Assembly: GCF_030440555.1 (NCBI RefSeq)
Contig: NZ_CP047118.1
Span: 1,364,001 to 1,428,000 of the forward strand
Length of the DNA: 64,000 bases
Origin: Corynebacterium caspium DSM 44850
GTDB taxonomy: Bacteria > Actinomycetota > Actinomycetes > Mycobacteriales > Mycobacteriaceae
Reading direction: 5' to 3'
Positions 53,866-62,633 of this stretch are shown in pieces (within the stretch, counting starts at the first letter, position 1; each line of letters begins with the position of its first letter). The position numbers and the translations under genes are program-made. The notes under the pieces were generated by a model, which did not search any database, was not told where the DNA came from, and worked only from the letters and a program-made list of their open reading frames with translations.

Positions 53866-56800
53866 TTATTTGTCGATGAGCACCGTAGCAAGCAATGCTT
53901 CCAAAGCGGCAGCATCTGGTAATTCCTGCGGTACCAAAGTTTGCTCCCAAGACACATAATGAAAGGCCGATACTACTTCGGATTCGGCGGCGGCGGTAGT
54001 GATGGTGCCAGCCTGGTGCCACCGCAGCAATAATTCTTGGAAAGCCACCCGGTATACCGCCAACTGGATTTCAGCTGCGCGACGCTCTGGACCTTTCGGA
54101 GCTTGCCCAGTTTTCCAGTCTACGATCTCCCAAATCTGGCGCTCCTCATCATAAAAAACAGCATCCATACGCCCGCGCACCACAGTGCTGCCAATAGTGA
54201 CCTCAAAAGGCAACTCCACAAAACGCGGAGTGCGCTGAGCCCAGGCAGATTTCAAAAATTTCTCTTTCAAAACTTTAAGCTCTGCCGCAGTGGGTACTTG
54301 CTCCCCCAAACCTGGCAAATCTTCATCATCTAAGAAACTTTGCCCTTCAAATCTATCCTCTAGCCACTGGTGGAAGGCCGTACCGCGTTTGGCATAAGAA
54401 TTCGGTTTAAACGGAACCGGACGACGCAAACGTCGAGCAAAATATTCCGGATTCTCTTTGAGATTCACTAAGTCTGTAGCCGTTGCTTGGCCGGAAAACT
54501 CGACCTCCACAATAGGGTTCTCTAGTGCGGCATACTCCTGCAAGAGGGCGTTAACATCTGCTTCCCATAGGGTAGAAAGCTCATCAGTTTCACATTCCGG
54601 CAGCTCTTCTAGGGCAGCAAATACTGCTGCAGCACCTTTTTCTATTTCAGCACTGCGCTGTGCCGAACCTGCCCACTGTTGGGGTTCGCGCGGAAAAACA
54701 GCCTCTGCTACCGGAGCGACTTCGCCTGCACCAGGGTCTTGCAGTTCGACATCCCAGTGCGCAACATATTCAGGGGCAATCTGGCGCAAAAGATCAAAAT
54801 TTTCATAAGGCGGCACCCCGGATTTTTTATTTTCAGCAAAAGTAGATCCAGTTACAATTAATTCCTGCTCCGCCCGGGTTATGGCCACATAGAAAAGCCT
54901 GGTGGCCTCGCCTTTTTCACTTTCTTTAACCTCAGCGATATAGGCTTCTCCAGCTTTTTGCAGCTCGCCTCGATCTGCCACATCGGCCTCTAGTACTGGG
55001 GCTCCGGCTATGGACTGGGCCTGTATATCTTCTACATTGGCATCGCCGCGCAAAGTTGCTGGCAATAGGCCGGCATTACTTAGGAAAGTAACGGTATTGG
55101 AATTCCAAGTATCTTTATCGGCGTGAGCAACTACTACCGTAGACCACTCCAAACCTTTGGCTTTGTGAACCGTTAAAATCTGCACCCGATCCGTACGCAC
55201 GCTTATTTCACCAGGGCTTAATCCGCGATCCTTAGATTTTGCCAGCTCGAAATAATCCAATAGGCCACCTAAATTAGCACCTGGAATTGCGGCATAGGCG
55301 GCTACTTCTGCAATGAGTTTATCTAGGTGCACAGTGCCTATAGCACCGTCATCATGTGGATCTTGGCGCGCTAAAACTTCGGTTTTTAGCCCAGTTATGG
55401 TGTGAATATCATTAAAAAGTTCAGGCAAAGGTTTATGTAAAGAATAAGTACGCAAATAGCGCAATTGGGAAGCCAGCCCTTTTAAACGCGCTAAACCATC
55501 AGCACTAAAAGCTGTGGCTTCACCTAAATCTGCCAAGGCATCCGCAAGCCCCACTATTTGTTCAGCTTCGGCAGGAATAATTTTTTCTAATTCTGCCTCA
55601 AAAATATCTAGCGGAGATTTTTCGACATCATCTGCTAAATCCATATCTTCTTGCCCGTGCATCCGGCCAGCTAGATTTCTTGCACGCTTACGCAAAGCGA
55701 TAATATCTGCAGCTCCCAACCCAATATGTGGGCCGGTAAGAATACGTAAAGCAGCCTGGTTATCATGAGGTCGAATCAACATCTTGGCATAGGCCAAACT
55801 ATCGGCTACTTCAGGAATAGTGAGCAATCCAGAAAGACCCACAATTTCAGCAGGTACTCCGCGCGCAGCTAATTCGGCTGCTATTGGTTGAGAATGCGAG
55901 TTTTTGCGCACCAATACTGCAGCACTAAAAGGCTTATTTGCTGCTTTAGCCGCCTGATAACGCTGCGCTAGTAAATCAGCAATACTTATTCTTTCTTCTT
56001 GTTGAGTGGCATACCAATTAAGAAGCACCTCCCCTGCAGCTTCTCCGAAGGACTCCAAGGGCGCAACTGCCCTATTAGGTTGATTCGGTGCGCCTAAAAC
56101 TGTGCTGGATACCGCATTAGCCAAACGCAATACCTGGGCTGGATTACGAAAACTAGTGGTGAGCTCCTTTTTTGGGGCCGGGGTGCCATCGGCAGCCGGA
56201 AAATCTTTTCGAAAAGCCTCTAAGTTACTAGCCGTAGCCCCACGCCAGCCATAAATTGATTGCATGGGATCTCCCACTGCATTAACGGTAATGCTGGGAT
56301 CGGCCCCGTTGCCAAATAGCTCCCGTAGCAGCACCCGTTGAGAATGGCTGGTGTCCTGGTATTCATCGAGCATTATTACCTTGAAACGACGCCGCTGACT
56401 GGCCCCAATGCGGGAATGTTTTGCCACCATTTTGGCTGCAATTGCCATTTGATCACCAAAAGTAATCACGCCGCGCCTGTTAAGCTCTGCGCGCAGTTCA
56501 ATTACTAAAGGAATTACCTGGATTCGCTCCTGCTGCACATCCATCCATTTTTGTAGGACCGCCGTCATCCCATCTTTACTGCGCTGTTTAGGCCCTTTTT
56601 CCAAGTTATTTAGCAAATCAATAAAAGCCTGCGATTCCGCAAGTACTTCCTCTGGAGAAACCTGGTGGTTATGCATTTCATTATGCAAGCCCAAAACCCC
56701 ATCTACCAGGCCATCTAGTTTTTTAGTGGAATCAATTACACCGGTATAATTGCGCACCACTGTCCGCGCAATATCAAATAATTCAGTTTCAGAAATAATG

Positions 56801-57240
56801 CGCGAACCCGGCTCAACTGGCACTAAAAGCCCATATTCAGAAACTAGTTTTCCCGCATAGGCATCATAAGTAAGCACGGTAGGTTGCGAATTGACTAAAA
56901 TATCAGCCAATTTTCCCGAAGGATCCAAATCGCGCACCTTTGGAGTGCCCGCCAATAATGCCAGGCGATCTCGAATACGCGCCTTAAGTTGCTGCGCGGC
57001 TTTCCGGGTAAAAGTCAACCCCAAAATTTGCTCCGGGGTAGCTAAACCATTAGCCACCAGCCAAACAGCGCGGGCAGCCATGGTCTCAGTTTTACCCGCT
57101 CCAGCACCTGCAACCACCAGCATCGGTCCCGGAGGTGCGCCAGTTACTTCGGCTTGTTGCGGAGTAGGACTATTTCGATTTAGCACCGCTGCCAGCAAGT
57201 TTGGAGAAATAACTGGGTTAAAAGAATCATTAGTTGACAT
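53866..57240 (-). CDS. adnB: AdnB-like helicase-nuclease subunit
   Basis: 1124 residues. UvrD-type motor with Walker A AGAGAGKT (44-51), TFTRKAAQQL, VIMLDEYQDTSHSQ, GDPMQSIYGWRG, TSFRNP, VHKAKGLEWSTVV and FYVAITRAEQEL, followed by a RecB-family nuclease domain with GRMDAVF and the catalytic EIVDWKTGQAP near 1055. AdnAB is the mycobacterial end-resecting helicase-nuclease that prepares double-strand breaks for recombination. In it AdnB is the main motor, which fits the intact ATP site here. Its ATG overlaps the end of the adnA frame by 11 bp. Confidence 0.92.
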   Translation of the reverse strand: MSTNDSFNPVISPNLLAAVLNRNSPTPQQAEVTGAPPGPMLVVAGAGAGKTETMAARAVWLVANGLATPEQILGLTFTRKAAQQLKARIRDRLALLAGTPKVRDLDPSGKLADILVNSQPTVLTYDAYAGKLVSEYGLLVPVEPGSRIISETELFDIARTVVRNYTGVIDSTKKLDGLVDGVLGLHNEMHNHQVSPEEVLAESQAFIDLLNNLEKGPKQRSKDGMTAVLQKWMDVQQERIQVIPLVIELRAELNRRGVITFGDQMAIAAKMVAKHSRIGASQRRRFKVIMLDEYQDTSHSQRVLLRELFGNGADPSITVNAVGDPMQSIYGWRGATASNLEAFRKDFPAADGTPAPKKELTTSFRNPAQVLRLANAVSSTVLGAPNQPNRAVAPLESFGEAAGEVLLNWYATQQEERISIADLLAQRYQAAKAANKPFSAAVLVRKNSHSQPIAAELAARGVPAEIVGLSGLLTIPEVADSLAYAKMLIRPHDNQAALRILTGPHIGLGAADIIALRKRARNLAGRMHGQEDMDLADDVEKSPLDIFEAELEKIIPAEAEQIVGLADALADLGEATAFSADGLARLKGLASQLRYLRTYSLHKPLPELFNDIHTITGLKTEVLARQDPHDDGAIGTVHLDKLIAEVAAYAAIPGANLGGLLDYFELAKSKDRGLSPGEISVRTDRVQILTVHKAKGLEWSTVVVAHADKDTWNSNTVTFLSNAGLLPATLRGDANVEDIQAQSIAGAPVLEADVADRGELQKAGEAYIAEVKESEKGEATRLFYVAITRAEQELIVTGSTFAENKKSGVPPYENFDLLRQIAPEYVAHWDVELQDPGAGEVAPVAEAVFPREPQQWAGSAQRSAEIEKGAAAVFAALEELPECETDELSTLWEADVNALLQEYAALENPIVEVEFSGQATATDLVNLKENPEYFARRLRRPVPFKPNSYAKRGTAFHQWLEDRFEGQSFLDDEDLPGLGEQVPTAAELKVLKEKFLKSAWAQRTPRFVELPFEVTIGSTVVRGRMDAVFYDEERQIWEIVDWKTGQAPKGPERRAAEIQLAVYRVAFQELLLRWHQAGTITTAAAESEVVSAFHYVSWEQTLVPQELPDAAALEALLATVLIDK

Positions 57241-60200
57241 TGGTTACCGGCTTTCCTTCGGGCTGCAGCGGACACATCGGTTTTAAGCGACAATTAGTAC
57301 AGGCCTTAGAGACTCTGGCTAGCAAGGTCGGCCCCTTTTTGGCAGCAGCCAAAAGCGGTAATTCCGCCGCCAATGCAGCTAATTGCGCTTCATCTAAAGG
57401 TGCCTGAGTTCGAATTGCTATTCGCTTTGTAGTGCTCGCCAGGTAAACCAAGCTGGCACCACCAATTTTGGGATGCTTATCCCCAGTTACCACCCGCACC
57501 TTATTACGACCGCTATCGGCAATAATTTCCCCACGGCTCAACGCTAACTGATAAGCCCCAAGTTGGGCATGATTTTCAGTATCAGCTTGGGAAAGCGGCG
57601 TTTTCCCAGTTTTCAGATCCACCACAACATATTCCTCCCCGATTTTTTGCAACCGATCCATGCGCCCGCGAATTATCACCTCAGGGCTAATCTCAACTTC
57701 GACAGGAACCTCCACCCCGACTTCCTCAAAAATCTCCTGGGCGTCACGCAACCACATCTTCGTGCGCTCTAAAATATTTTGCGCCTCCTCCTTAGCAGTG
57801 GCAGCTCGCCAAAGGGGGTCGTCATTAAGGTTATTTAAAACTTTCAAGGCCATCGGGAGCGCAATCTCAGCATCGGCGCCATGAGCTAAGGTCTCTGCAA
57901 AAGCATGCACCAACTTACCCCGCAAAATAGGCAGGGTGCTCTCAGTTTCCTCCGCCACTGGGCCAAGTTCAGCGTTTAAAGGACACTGCCCTAAACGCTC
58001 AATAGCAGAAGGAGAAAGCGAAACTTGTTTACTTGTCAGCAAAGGTGCGGCAGTCGAGGGCTGGGTGCGACTCCACCATTGCTGCGGATGCGCACCAGGG
58101 ACCCCACCTGTGGCTAAACGCGCCAATTGACGCGCAGCTTGAGTTCTACGCGTGGCGCTGTAATTAGGATCACTAACGACGCGGCGCAGCTCGGCTACCA
58201 AAGTATCCGCTGAAAGCCCGCTATAGGAACGCAAGGCTGCCAGTTCTGGGGCCGGTGCTGCGCCTACCGCCGCACCTGCAGCTTCGCTCGCGGCTGCGCC
58301 AGCCTCCGAGCTAAGCGCATTGAGCTGAGTAAATACCTGCGGCGTTATATTATGAGCAGCACAATATTGGCCAATAAAACGCGAAGGTTCATAGACTTCA
58401 TCGCCATCTAAATTATCAACGGCAGTGATAAGCAGTTTCTGCACAGGGCGGGTGGTGGCCACATGGAAAAGCCGGCGTTCTTCAGCCAAAATTTCCTTGC
58501 TATGAAAAAGTGGCAAATTGGGGTCAATATCGCGATCCACTAAGTCTACGAATTCTTCTTGCTCAAACATGGAGCCGGTTTCCCCCAGAGCTGGCCAACG
58601 ATCATCTTGAACCCCAGTTATCACCACATATTTCCATTGCCGACCTGTCGCCCCGTGTGCAGAAAGCACGGTTACGGCCTCGGGTACTGAACCGCGTCTA
58701 TCGCGTACCCCGGTGGGTAGTTCTTGGGCGGTGAGCTCTTCAATAAAGCTGTTAATGGAAGCATTTTCTCGACGCTCGACGAAGTCTCCAGCAAGGTCAA
58801 AAAGCGACATCATAGCGTCTAGATCTCGGTCAGCTTGGGAACCAGCGGCACCCCCGCTAAGGGCCATATTGGCTAGTCGATCTGCGAGTCCAGTTTCAGC
58901 CCAGATAGCCCATAAGATTTCTTCTACGGAACCGCCCTGGGCACGCACGGTAGCCCCGGTATCTAGGACTTTTTGGATGCGGCTTAGGATTTCTAGTTCT
59001 CGCTCGGTGAGCACTGTTGCCAGGTGGGCCATATTTTCGGCACTGCGATAGCTATTTTGGCGACCATTAGCAAAGGTTTGGGGGCGCAGGAGATCTTGCA
59101 AAGTTTCAAGTGCCCGGCGCTGCATATCAAAGCGACGCAAGCCGCGCAGTAGCCGGCGCAACACCACTGGATCTGCTCCCCCGATAGGGCCTAGCACCAA
59201 CTCTTCTATTTCCTTTGCTTGCAGCTTCTCATTTAAGGCGCGCGTGGCCAAAATAATGGAAGCCACCAGGCGTTGTTCGCTTAAAATCACATTGGTGGCA
59301 GTGATATGTACGGGAACCCCTGCTGCTAGGAGATTGCGTCTTACTCCATCTATTTGCCCTTGGGAGCGCACGATTACCGCTATTTCAGACCAAGGGATGC
59401 CAGCTAGTAAATGTGCCCGGCGGATAAATCCAGCTATAGCGGCACTTTCGGCATTTGGGCTATCGGTATAAAGGACTTCAGCTTCTGGATGGCGCCTAGA
59501 GGCTGTTAATTCGAGCTCATAATCTACGGGCGTTTTTTGCAGAAACTCTGGGCTGGCCCCGCGGAAATGGAAAATAGATTGTTGCGGGTCACCGGCAATC
59601 ACTGCAAGCTGGGCGCGTTGTATCAGGCGGCGCAGTAGCTCCCCGGAGCGCGGATCCAGATGCTGGGCATCATCGATTAGCACAGTGTGCCAACCTTGCT
59701 CCAAAACTTCTGGATAATTATCCAACATGGCCAAAGCGGTGGAAACTAATTCTGAAGCATTGAGGTTTTCACTACCAGCTAGCCTTGCGATTTGGCGATA
59801 CATAGTTAAAAAGCTGCCGGCACTTGCCCAGATTGGCTTATTATATTGCTGGCCAAGTTCTTGCAGTTGGGTGTCATTTAGGCCGCGTTCAGCTGCCCGC
59901 AATAGGAAATCGCGTAGCTGGCGCGCAAATCCTACTGTTTCTAAAGCCGGAATTGCATCGGCAGGCCAATCATATTTACCATCAGCTAGCTGACCTGCTA
60001 AAAGTTCCCGAATAATGGCATCGTGTTCCGCCCCAGTTATTAGGCGAATATTATTTTCTAGACCCTGTCGCAATAGCCCAAAAGCCACCGAGTGCACAGA
60101 ACGCACAATAGTGTTATCGGCAACATAATTTTTAGCCCAACTAGTAGCTATAAGTTGCCGAGTAAAATCTTGCCGCACCCTGCCAGCGGCCTCTTTAGAA

Positions 60201-60475
60201 GGGGTAATAATAAGGATTCCAGCTGGATCCTCACCCCGCGCAATTGCTGCTAAAGCAGTATCAACTAACAGCGAACTCACACCACTGCCAGCGGTTCCGC
60301 GCACCCGCCACTTTCCCTTGGCAGGCACCCCGGATACTGGATCCAAAGCACTTTTTGCCGTGGCCCCTAATAACCCACTTAAATGCTCCCAGCTGCGCAA
60401 ATCAGTGCTTTGCTGCGGCGCAACTAAGCGCACCTGGGGTTGTGGGGCAACCAGTTTTAAGGGAATTTCAGTCAT
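57230..60475 (-). CDS. adnA: AdnA-like helicase-nuclease subunit
   Basis: 1081 residues. UvrD-like motor with a degenerate Walker A, GTAGSGVSSLL (60-70), in which the phosphate-binding Lys is replaced by Val, and a Walker B variant VLIDDAQHLD. GDPQQSIFHFRGA and the later motifs remain. The C-terminal RecB-type nuclease domain has GRMDRLQ and VVDLKTGKTP, and Cys residues (RLGQCPLN, then KACTNCRLKPMCPL) fit a 4Fe-4S cluster as in AddB/AdnA. It is followed by adnB with an 11-bp overlap, so the subunits are probably made together. The missing Lys implies a structural or nuclease role for this motor. Confidence 0.9.
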   Translation of the reverse strand: MTEIPLKLVAPQPQVRLVAPQQSTDLRSWEHLSGLLGATAKSALDPVSGVPAKGKWRVRGTAGSGVSSLLVDTALAAIARGEDPAGILIITPSKEAAGRVRQDFTRQLIATSWAKNYVADNTIVRSVHSVAFGLLRQGLENNIRLITGAEHDAIIRELLAGQLADGKYDWPADAIPALETVGFARQLRDFLLRAAERGLNDTQLQELGQQYNKPIWASAGSFLTMYRQIARLAGSENLNASELVSTALAMLDNYPEVLEQGWHTVLIDDAQHLDPRSGELLRRLIQRAQLAVIAGDPQQSIFHFRGASPEFLQKTPVDYELELTASRRHPEAEVLYTDSPNAESAAIAGFIRRAHLLAGIPWSEIAVIVRSQGQIDGVRRNLLAAGVPVHITATNVILSEQRLVASIILATRALNEKLQAKEIEELVLGPIGGADPVVLRRLLRGLRRFDMQRRALETLQDLLRPQTFANGRQNSYRSAENMAHLATVLTERELEILSRIQKVLDTGATVRAQGGSVEEILWAIWAETGLADRLANMALSGGAAGSQADRDLDAMMSLFDLAGDFVERRENASINSFIEELTAQELPTGVRDRRGSVPEAVTVLSAHGATGRQWKYVVITGVQDDRWPALGETGSMFEQEEFVDLVDRDIDPNLPLFHSKEILAEERRLFHVATTRPVQKLLITAVDNLDGDEVYEPSRFIGQYCAAHNITPQVFTQLNALSSEAGAAASEAAGAAVGAAPAPELAALRSYSGLSADTLVAELRRVVSDPNYSATRRTQAARQLARLATGGVPGAHPQQWWSRTQPSTAAPLLTSKQVSLSPSAIERLGQCPLNAELGPVAEETESTLPILRGKLVHAFAETLAHGADAEIALPMALKVLNNLNDDPLWRAATAKEEAQNILERTKMWLRDAQEIFEEVGVEVPVEVEISPEVIIRGRMDRLQKIGEEYVVVDLKTGKTPLSQADTENHAQLGAYQLALSRGEIIADSGRNKVRVVTGDKHPKIGGASLVYLASTTKRIAIRTQAPLDEAQLAALAAELPLLAAAKKGPTLLARVSKACTNCRLKPMCPLQPEGKPVTNVN

Positions 60476-60494
60476 GCCTTAACTGTGTAGCAGA

Positions 60495-61361
60495 TCAGGC
60501 GGACACTAAGGCGCGCACCACTCGATCTAAGTTCGCCCCCATATTCGAAACAGCCGTAGGAAGCAGGGAATTTGCATAAATTCGGTAGGCACAACCACGC
60601 AAAATTAGTTGCCATAAACCCGGAATATGATCAAAACGCGAAATAATGCCGAAATCGACCGCATCTGCTAGCAACCCATCTACTATCGTAAGTGCGGCGG
60701 TATAGTCGCGCGGGCGCACCACTCCCACTACATCAGTTATAGCGGGGGGCAATAATCCCTGGTAGATGGTGGTAGCTAGCATTGCCGCATGACAGACTGC
60801 ATCGGGTCCCACCGTATGTGGCAGGGCCTGAATATGCGGGGCTAGCAGCTTTAAAAGATCTACGTTTAGACCATCTTCGATTTCGTCAATAAGCGGAATA
60901 TCTGCTGTTGGATGCAACGCCCAAGCAGCTCGATCCGCTTTAGCTAAGGGATCATTAATATTCATAGTGGGCCATTCCCGCACCTGCGCTAAAGCCTCCC
61001 CCAAGCGCAATGCCGCGGCCACCGTTTCATCTATGCGAGCTTCCGGACGCCCCGGAATAAAACTAGAGGCCCGCCAGCCGCCCACCGTTACCCGACCATC
61101 GCTAGAGCGCACCGGACGAGCAATCCTTAGCCCTTCCACCTGCAATTTTTCCCGCACCCGAGCTGACCAAGCCCCGTGTTCCCCGACTACTGGGGAGATA
61201 ACCAAAGTGCCTACTCGCCACCCATAATCCCAATAGGCGCCAAGAGCTTCGGGACCAAAATTAGCCCCAGATTTCGGTCCGGGCTCAGCGTGAAAAGCCG
61301 CAATTACTTGCGGTGGCGGCCCTGCTGGCGGCCCTGCTGGGGTGGAATTTTGGTCAGCCAT
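60495..61361 (-). CDS. TIGR02569-type actinobacterial protein, kinase-like fold
   Basis: 288 residues from ATG 61361 (MADQNSTPAG), with GAAGG upstream. A Pro/Gly-rich start contains a 12-bp tandem duplication. Then VGTLVISPVV, RIARPVRSSDGRVTVGGWRASSFIPG and the central DPLAKADRAAWALHP follow the TIGR02569 pattern, a family distantly like aminoglycoside phosphotransferases but lacking a clear catalytic HxDxxxxN. Mycobacteria also keep it close to adnA. It starts 2 bp after the DUF3152 gene ends. Function unknown. Confidence 0.75.
   Translation of the reverse strand: MADQNSTPAGPPAGPPPQVIAAFHAEPGPKSGANFGPEALGAYWDYGWRVGTLVISPVVGEHGAWSARVREKLQVEGLRIARPVRSSDGRVTVGGWRASSFIPGRPEARIDETVAAALRLGEALAQVREWPTMNINDPLAKADRAAWALHPTADIPLIDEIEDGLNVDLLKLLAPHIQALPHTVGPDAVCHAAMLATTIYQGLLPPAITDVVGVVRPRDYTAALTIVDGLLADAVDFGIISRFDHIPGLWQLILRGCAYRIYANSLLPTAVSNMGANLDRVVRALVSA
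61315..61338. repeat. 12-bp tandem duplication in the TIGR02569 gene
   Basis: GGCGGCCCTGCT occurs twice in direct succession, in frame, encoding a repeated Ala-Gly-Pro-Pro near the N-terminus. Confidence 0.7.
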
Positions 61362-61363
61362 TT

Positions 61364-62266
61364 TTATACCTTCGGGTAAGGCCACGCATTATAACGACAA
61401 GTGGCGTTATCGTCTGGATACACCTCTTCAGGGGAAATGCGGTGCAATTCAGAGTTATTTAAATTCAAAGTTTGCTGCATCATCACCGGGGCTAGCTCAC
61501 CATCGCCCCCACAAGCTTCATGGTGTGCATAACCAATACCATGCCCTACCTCGTGATTTAGCAGATACTGGCGATAAGATCCCAAATCGCCTTGGAAAGG
61601 ACCCGCCCCGCGCACCCACCGAGATTCATTAATTACAACGCGATTTCCAGCGGAATTAAAACAACTAGTTTCCATCTTTAATTCATTGCCGCATGCCCGG
61701 TGAGTAGTGCCAACGCTGCTTAACTGAATACGCATATTAGGGCGCTCATCTGAACTTATATGTTCAAATCTAAAACGCGGATCATGGGTCCAACCCTTAG
61801 GATTAGTTAGAGTTGCATCCACCATGGCTGCGAAAGCATCATCGCCACCTATTGCGGCAGTATCTACGCCGTTTTCAACCTCTACGACATAGCGGATTAT
61901 TTTTTCAGATCCAGTGCCAGCCTGTGCTCCTGGCCGGCCCACCGTGCGGTAGGTGCCATCGCCTTGCAAGGTGTACTCGCCACCTTCTGGCAAATCTGCT
62001 AATGCCAACTGTAATGCTGGCATTGCCGCAGGATCAGGCCCTTTTTCACCCTCAGGAATATCACCGTGTGCACCTGGATTTTTCTGCACAGAGCTAGCGG
62101 AAATACCTGTTGGTGAACCATAATTATCCACCGGAATATCTCCGCGCACCACTACATCCCACAACACCCAGGCAGTGATCACAATAAGTACAGGGACGGC
62201 AAAGGCGCGCCACCCGTAGGAGCGCGCAAAACGAACGAATATCGATTCGTCTTCTTCAGGAAACAT
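61364..62266 (-). CDS. DUF3152 protein, membrane-anchored metzincin-like
   Basis: 300 residues. One membrane segment (about 20-42, AFAVPVLIVITAWVLWDVVV) is followed by a linker and an external domain (about 110-300). The zinc signature HEVGHGIGYAHH (238-249) matches HExxHxxGxxH of metzincins, with VMMQQ about 15 residues later as the expected Met-turn. Cys residues (RACGN, SCFNS, EACGG, ATCRY) may form disulfides. DUF3152 is actinobacterial and its substrates are unknown. It is in a tight run: the DUF3107 gene is 14 bp upstream and the TIGR02569 gene 2 bp downstream. Confidence 0.87.
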   Translation of the reverse strand: MFPEEDESIFVRFARSYGWRAFAVPVLIVITAWVLWDVVVRGDIPVDNYGSPTGISASSVQKNPGAHGDIPEGEKGPDPAAMPALQLALADLPEGGEYTLQGDGTYRTVGRPGAQAGTGSEKIIRYVVEVENGVDTAAIGGDDAFAAMVDATLTNPKGWTHDPRFRFEHISSDERPNMRIQLSSVGTTHRACGNELKMETSCFNSAGNRVVINESRWVRGAGPFQGDLGSYRQYLLNHEVGHGIGYAHHEACGGDGELAPVMMQQTLNLNNSELHRISPEEVYPDDNATCRYNAWPYPKV

Positions 62267-62280
62267 TTAAATAATACTTT

Positions 62281-62517
62281 TTAGGATTCTTTAAAAATGC
62301 CGGCGAATCCCACAGTTTCCTTCTTCTCTGCGCCAATTAATACATAAATAACCTCACTGGTGCGCAGCGTGTGAATAGTGCCTTTATTATCAGTTAACGT
62401 TAGCAATTTTTGGTTTTCTAAGGCTTCATTTATCTTCGCTTCTACCTCTTCTTGGGTGCCATCGATAGTTAGAGATAATTCACGAGCATTATTTACGAAA
62501 CCGATACGAATTTGCAT
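62281..62517 (-). CDS. DUF3107 family protein
   Basis: 78 residues: MQIRIGFVNNARELSLTIDGTQEEVEAKI, then LLTLTDNKGTIHTLRTSEVIYVLIGAEKKETVGFAG. This small actinobacterial family (mycobacterial member called TB9.4) has an ATP-binding-like short alpha/beta fold and no known role. AAAGG lies about 11 nt before the ATG. It diverges from the DEAD-box helicase gene over 116 bp and heads the DUF3152, TIGR02569, adnA, adnB run. Confidence 0.88.
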   Translation of the reverse strand: MQIRIGFVNNARELSLTIDGTQEEVEAKINEALENQKLLTLTDNKGTIHTLRTSEVIYVLIGAEKKETVGFAGIFKES

Positions 62518-62621
62518 TTACCGGGGCCTTTCAAGGTTGTTTGAAGATTCTCACAGCACATATTAACGCCTTTATTGCAGACAAGCGCTATAACTTTGCC
62601 CCATCATAGCTACCATACGGA

Positions 62622-62627
62622 TAGTAT
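62622..62627 (+). promoter_or_regulatory. Candidate -10 element of the DEAD-box helicase gene
   Basis: TAGTAT stands 6 nt before GTG 62634. GAGG is too close to the GTG to act as a Shine-Dalgarno, so a leaderless transcript is plausible. No clear -35 seen. Confidence 0.35.
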
Positions 62628-62633
62628 CGAGGT

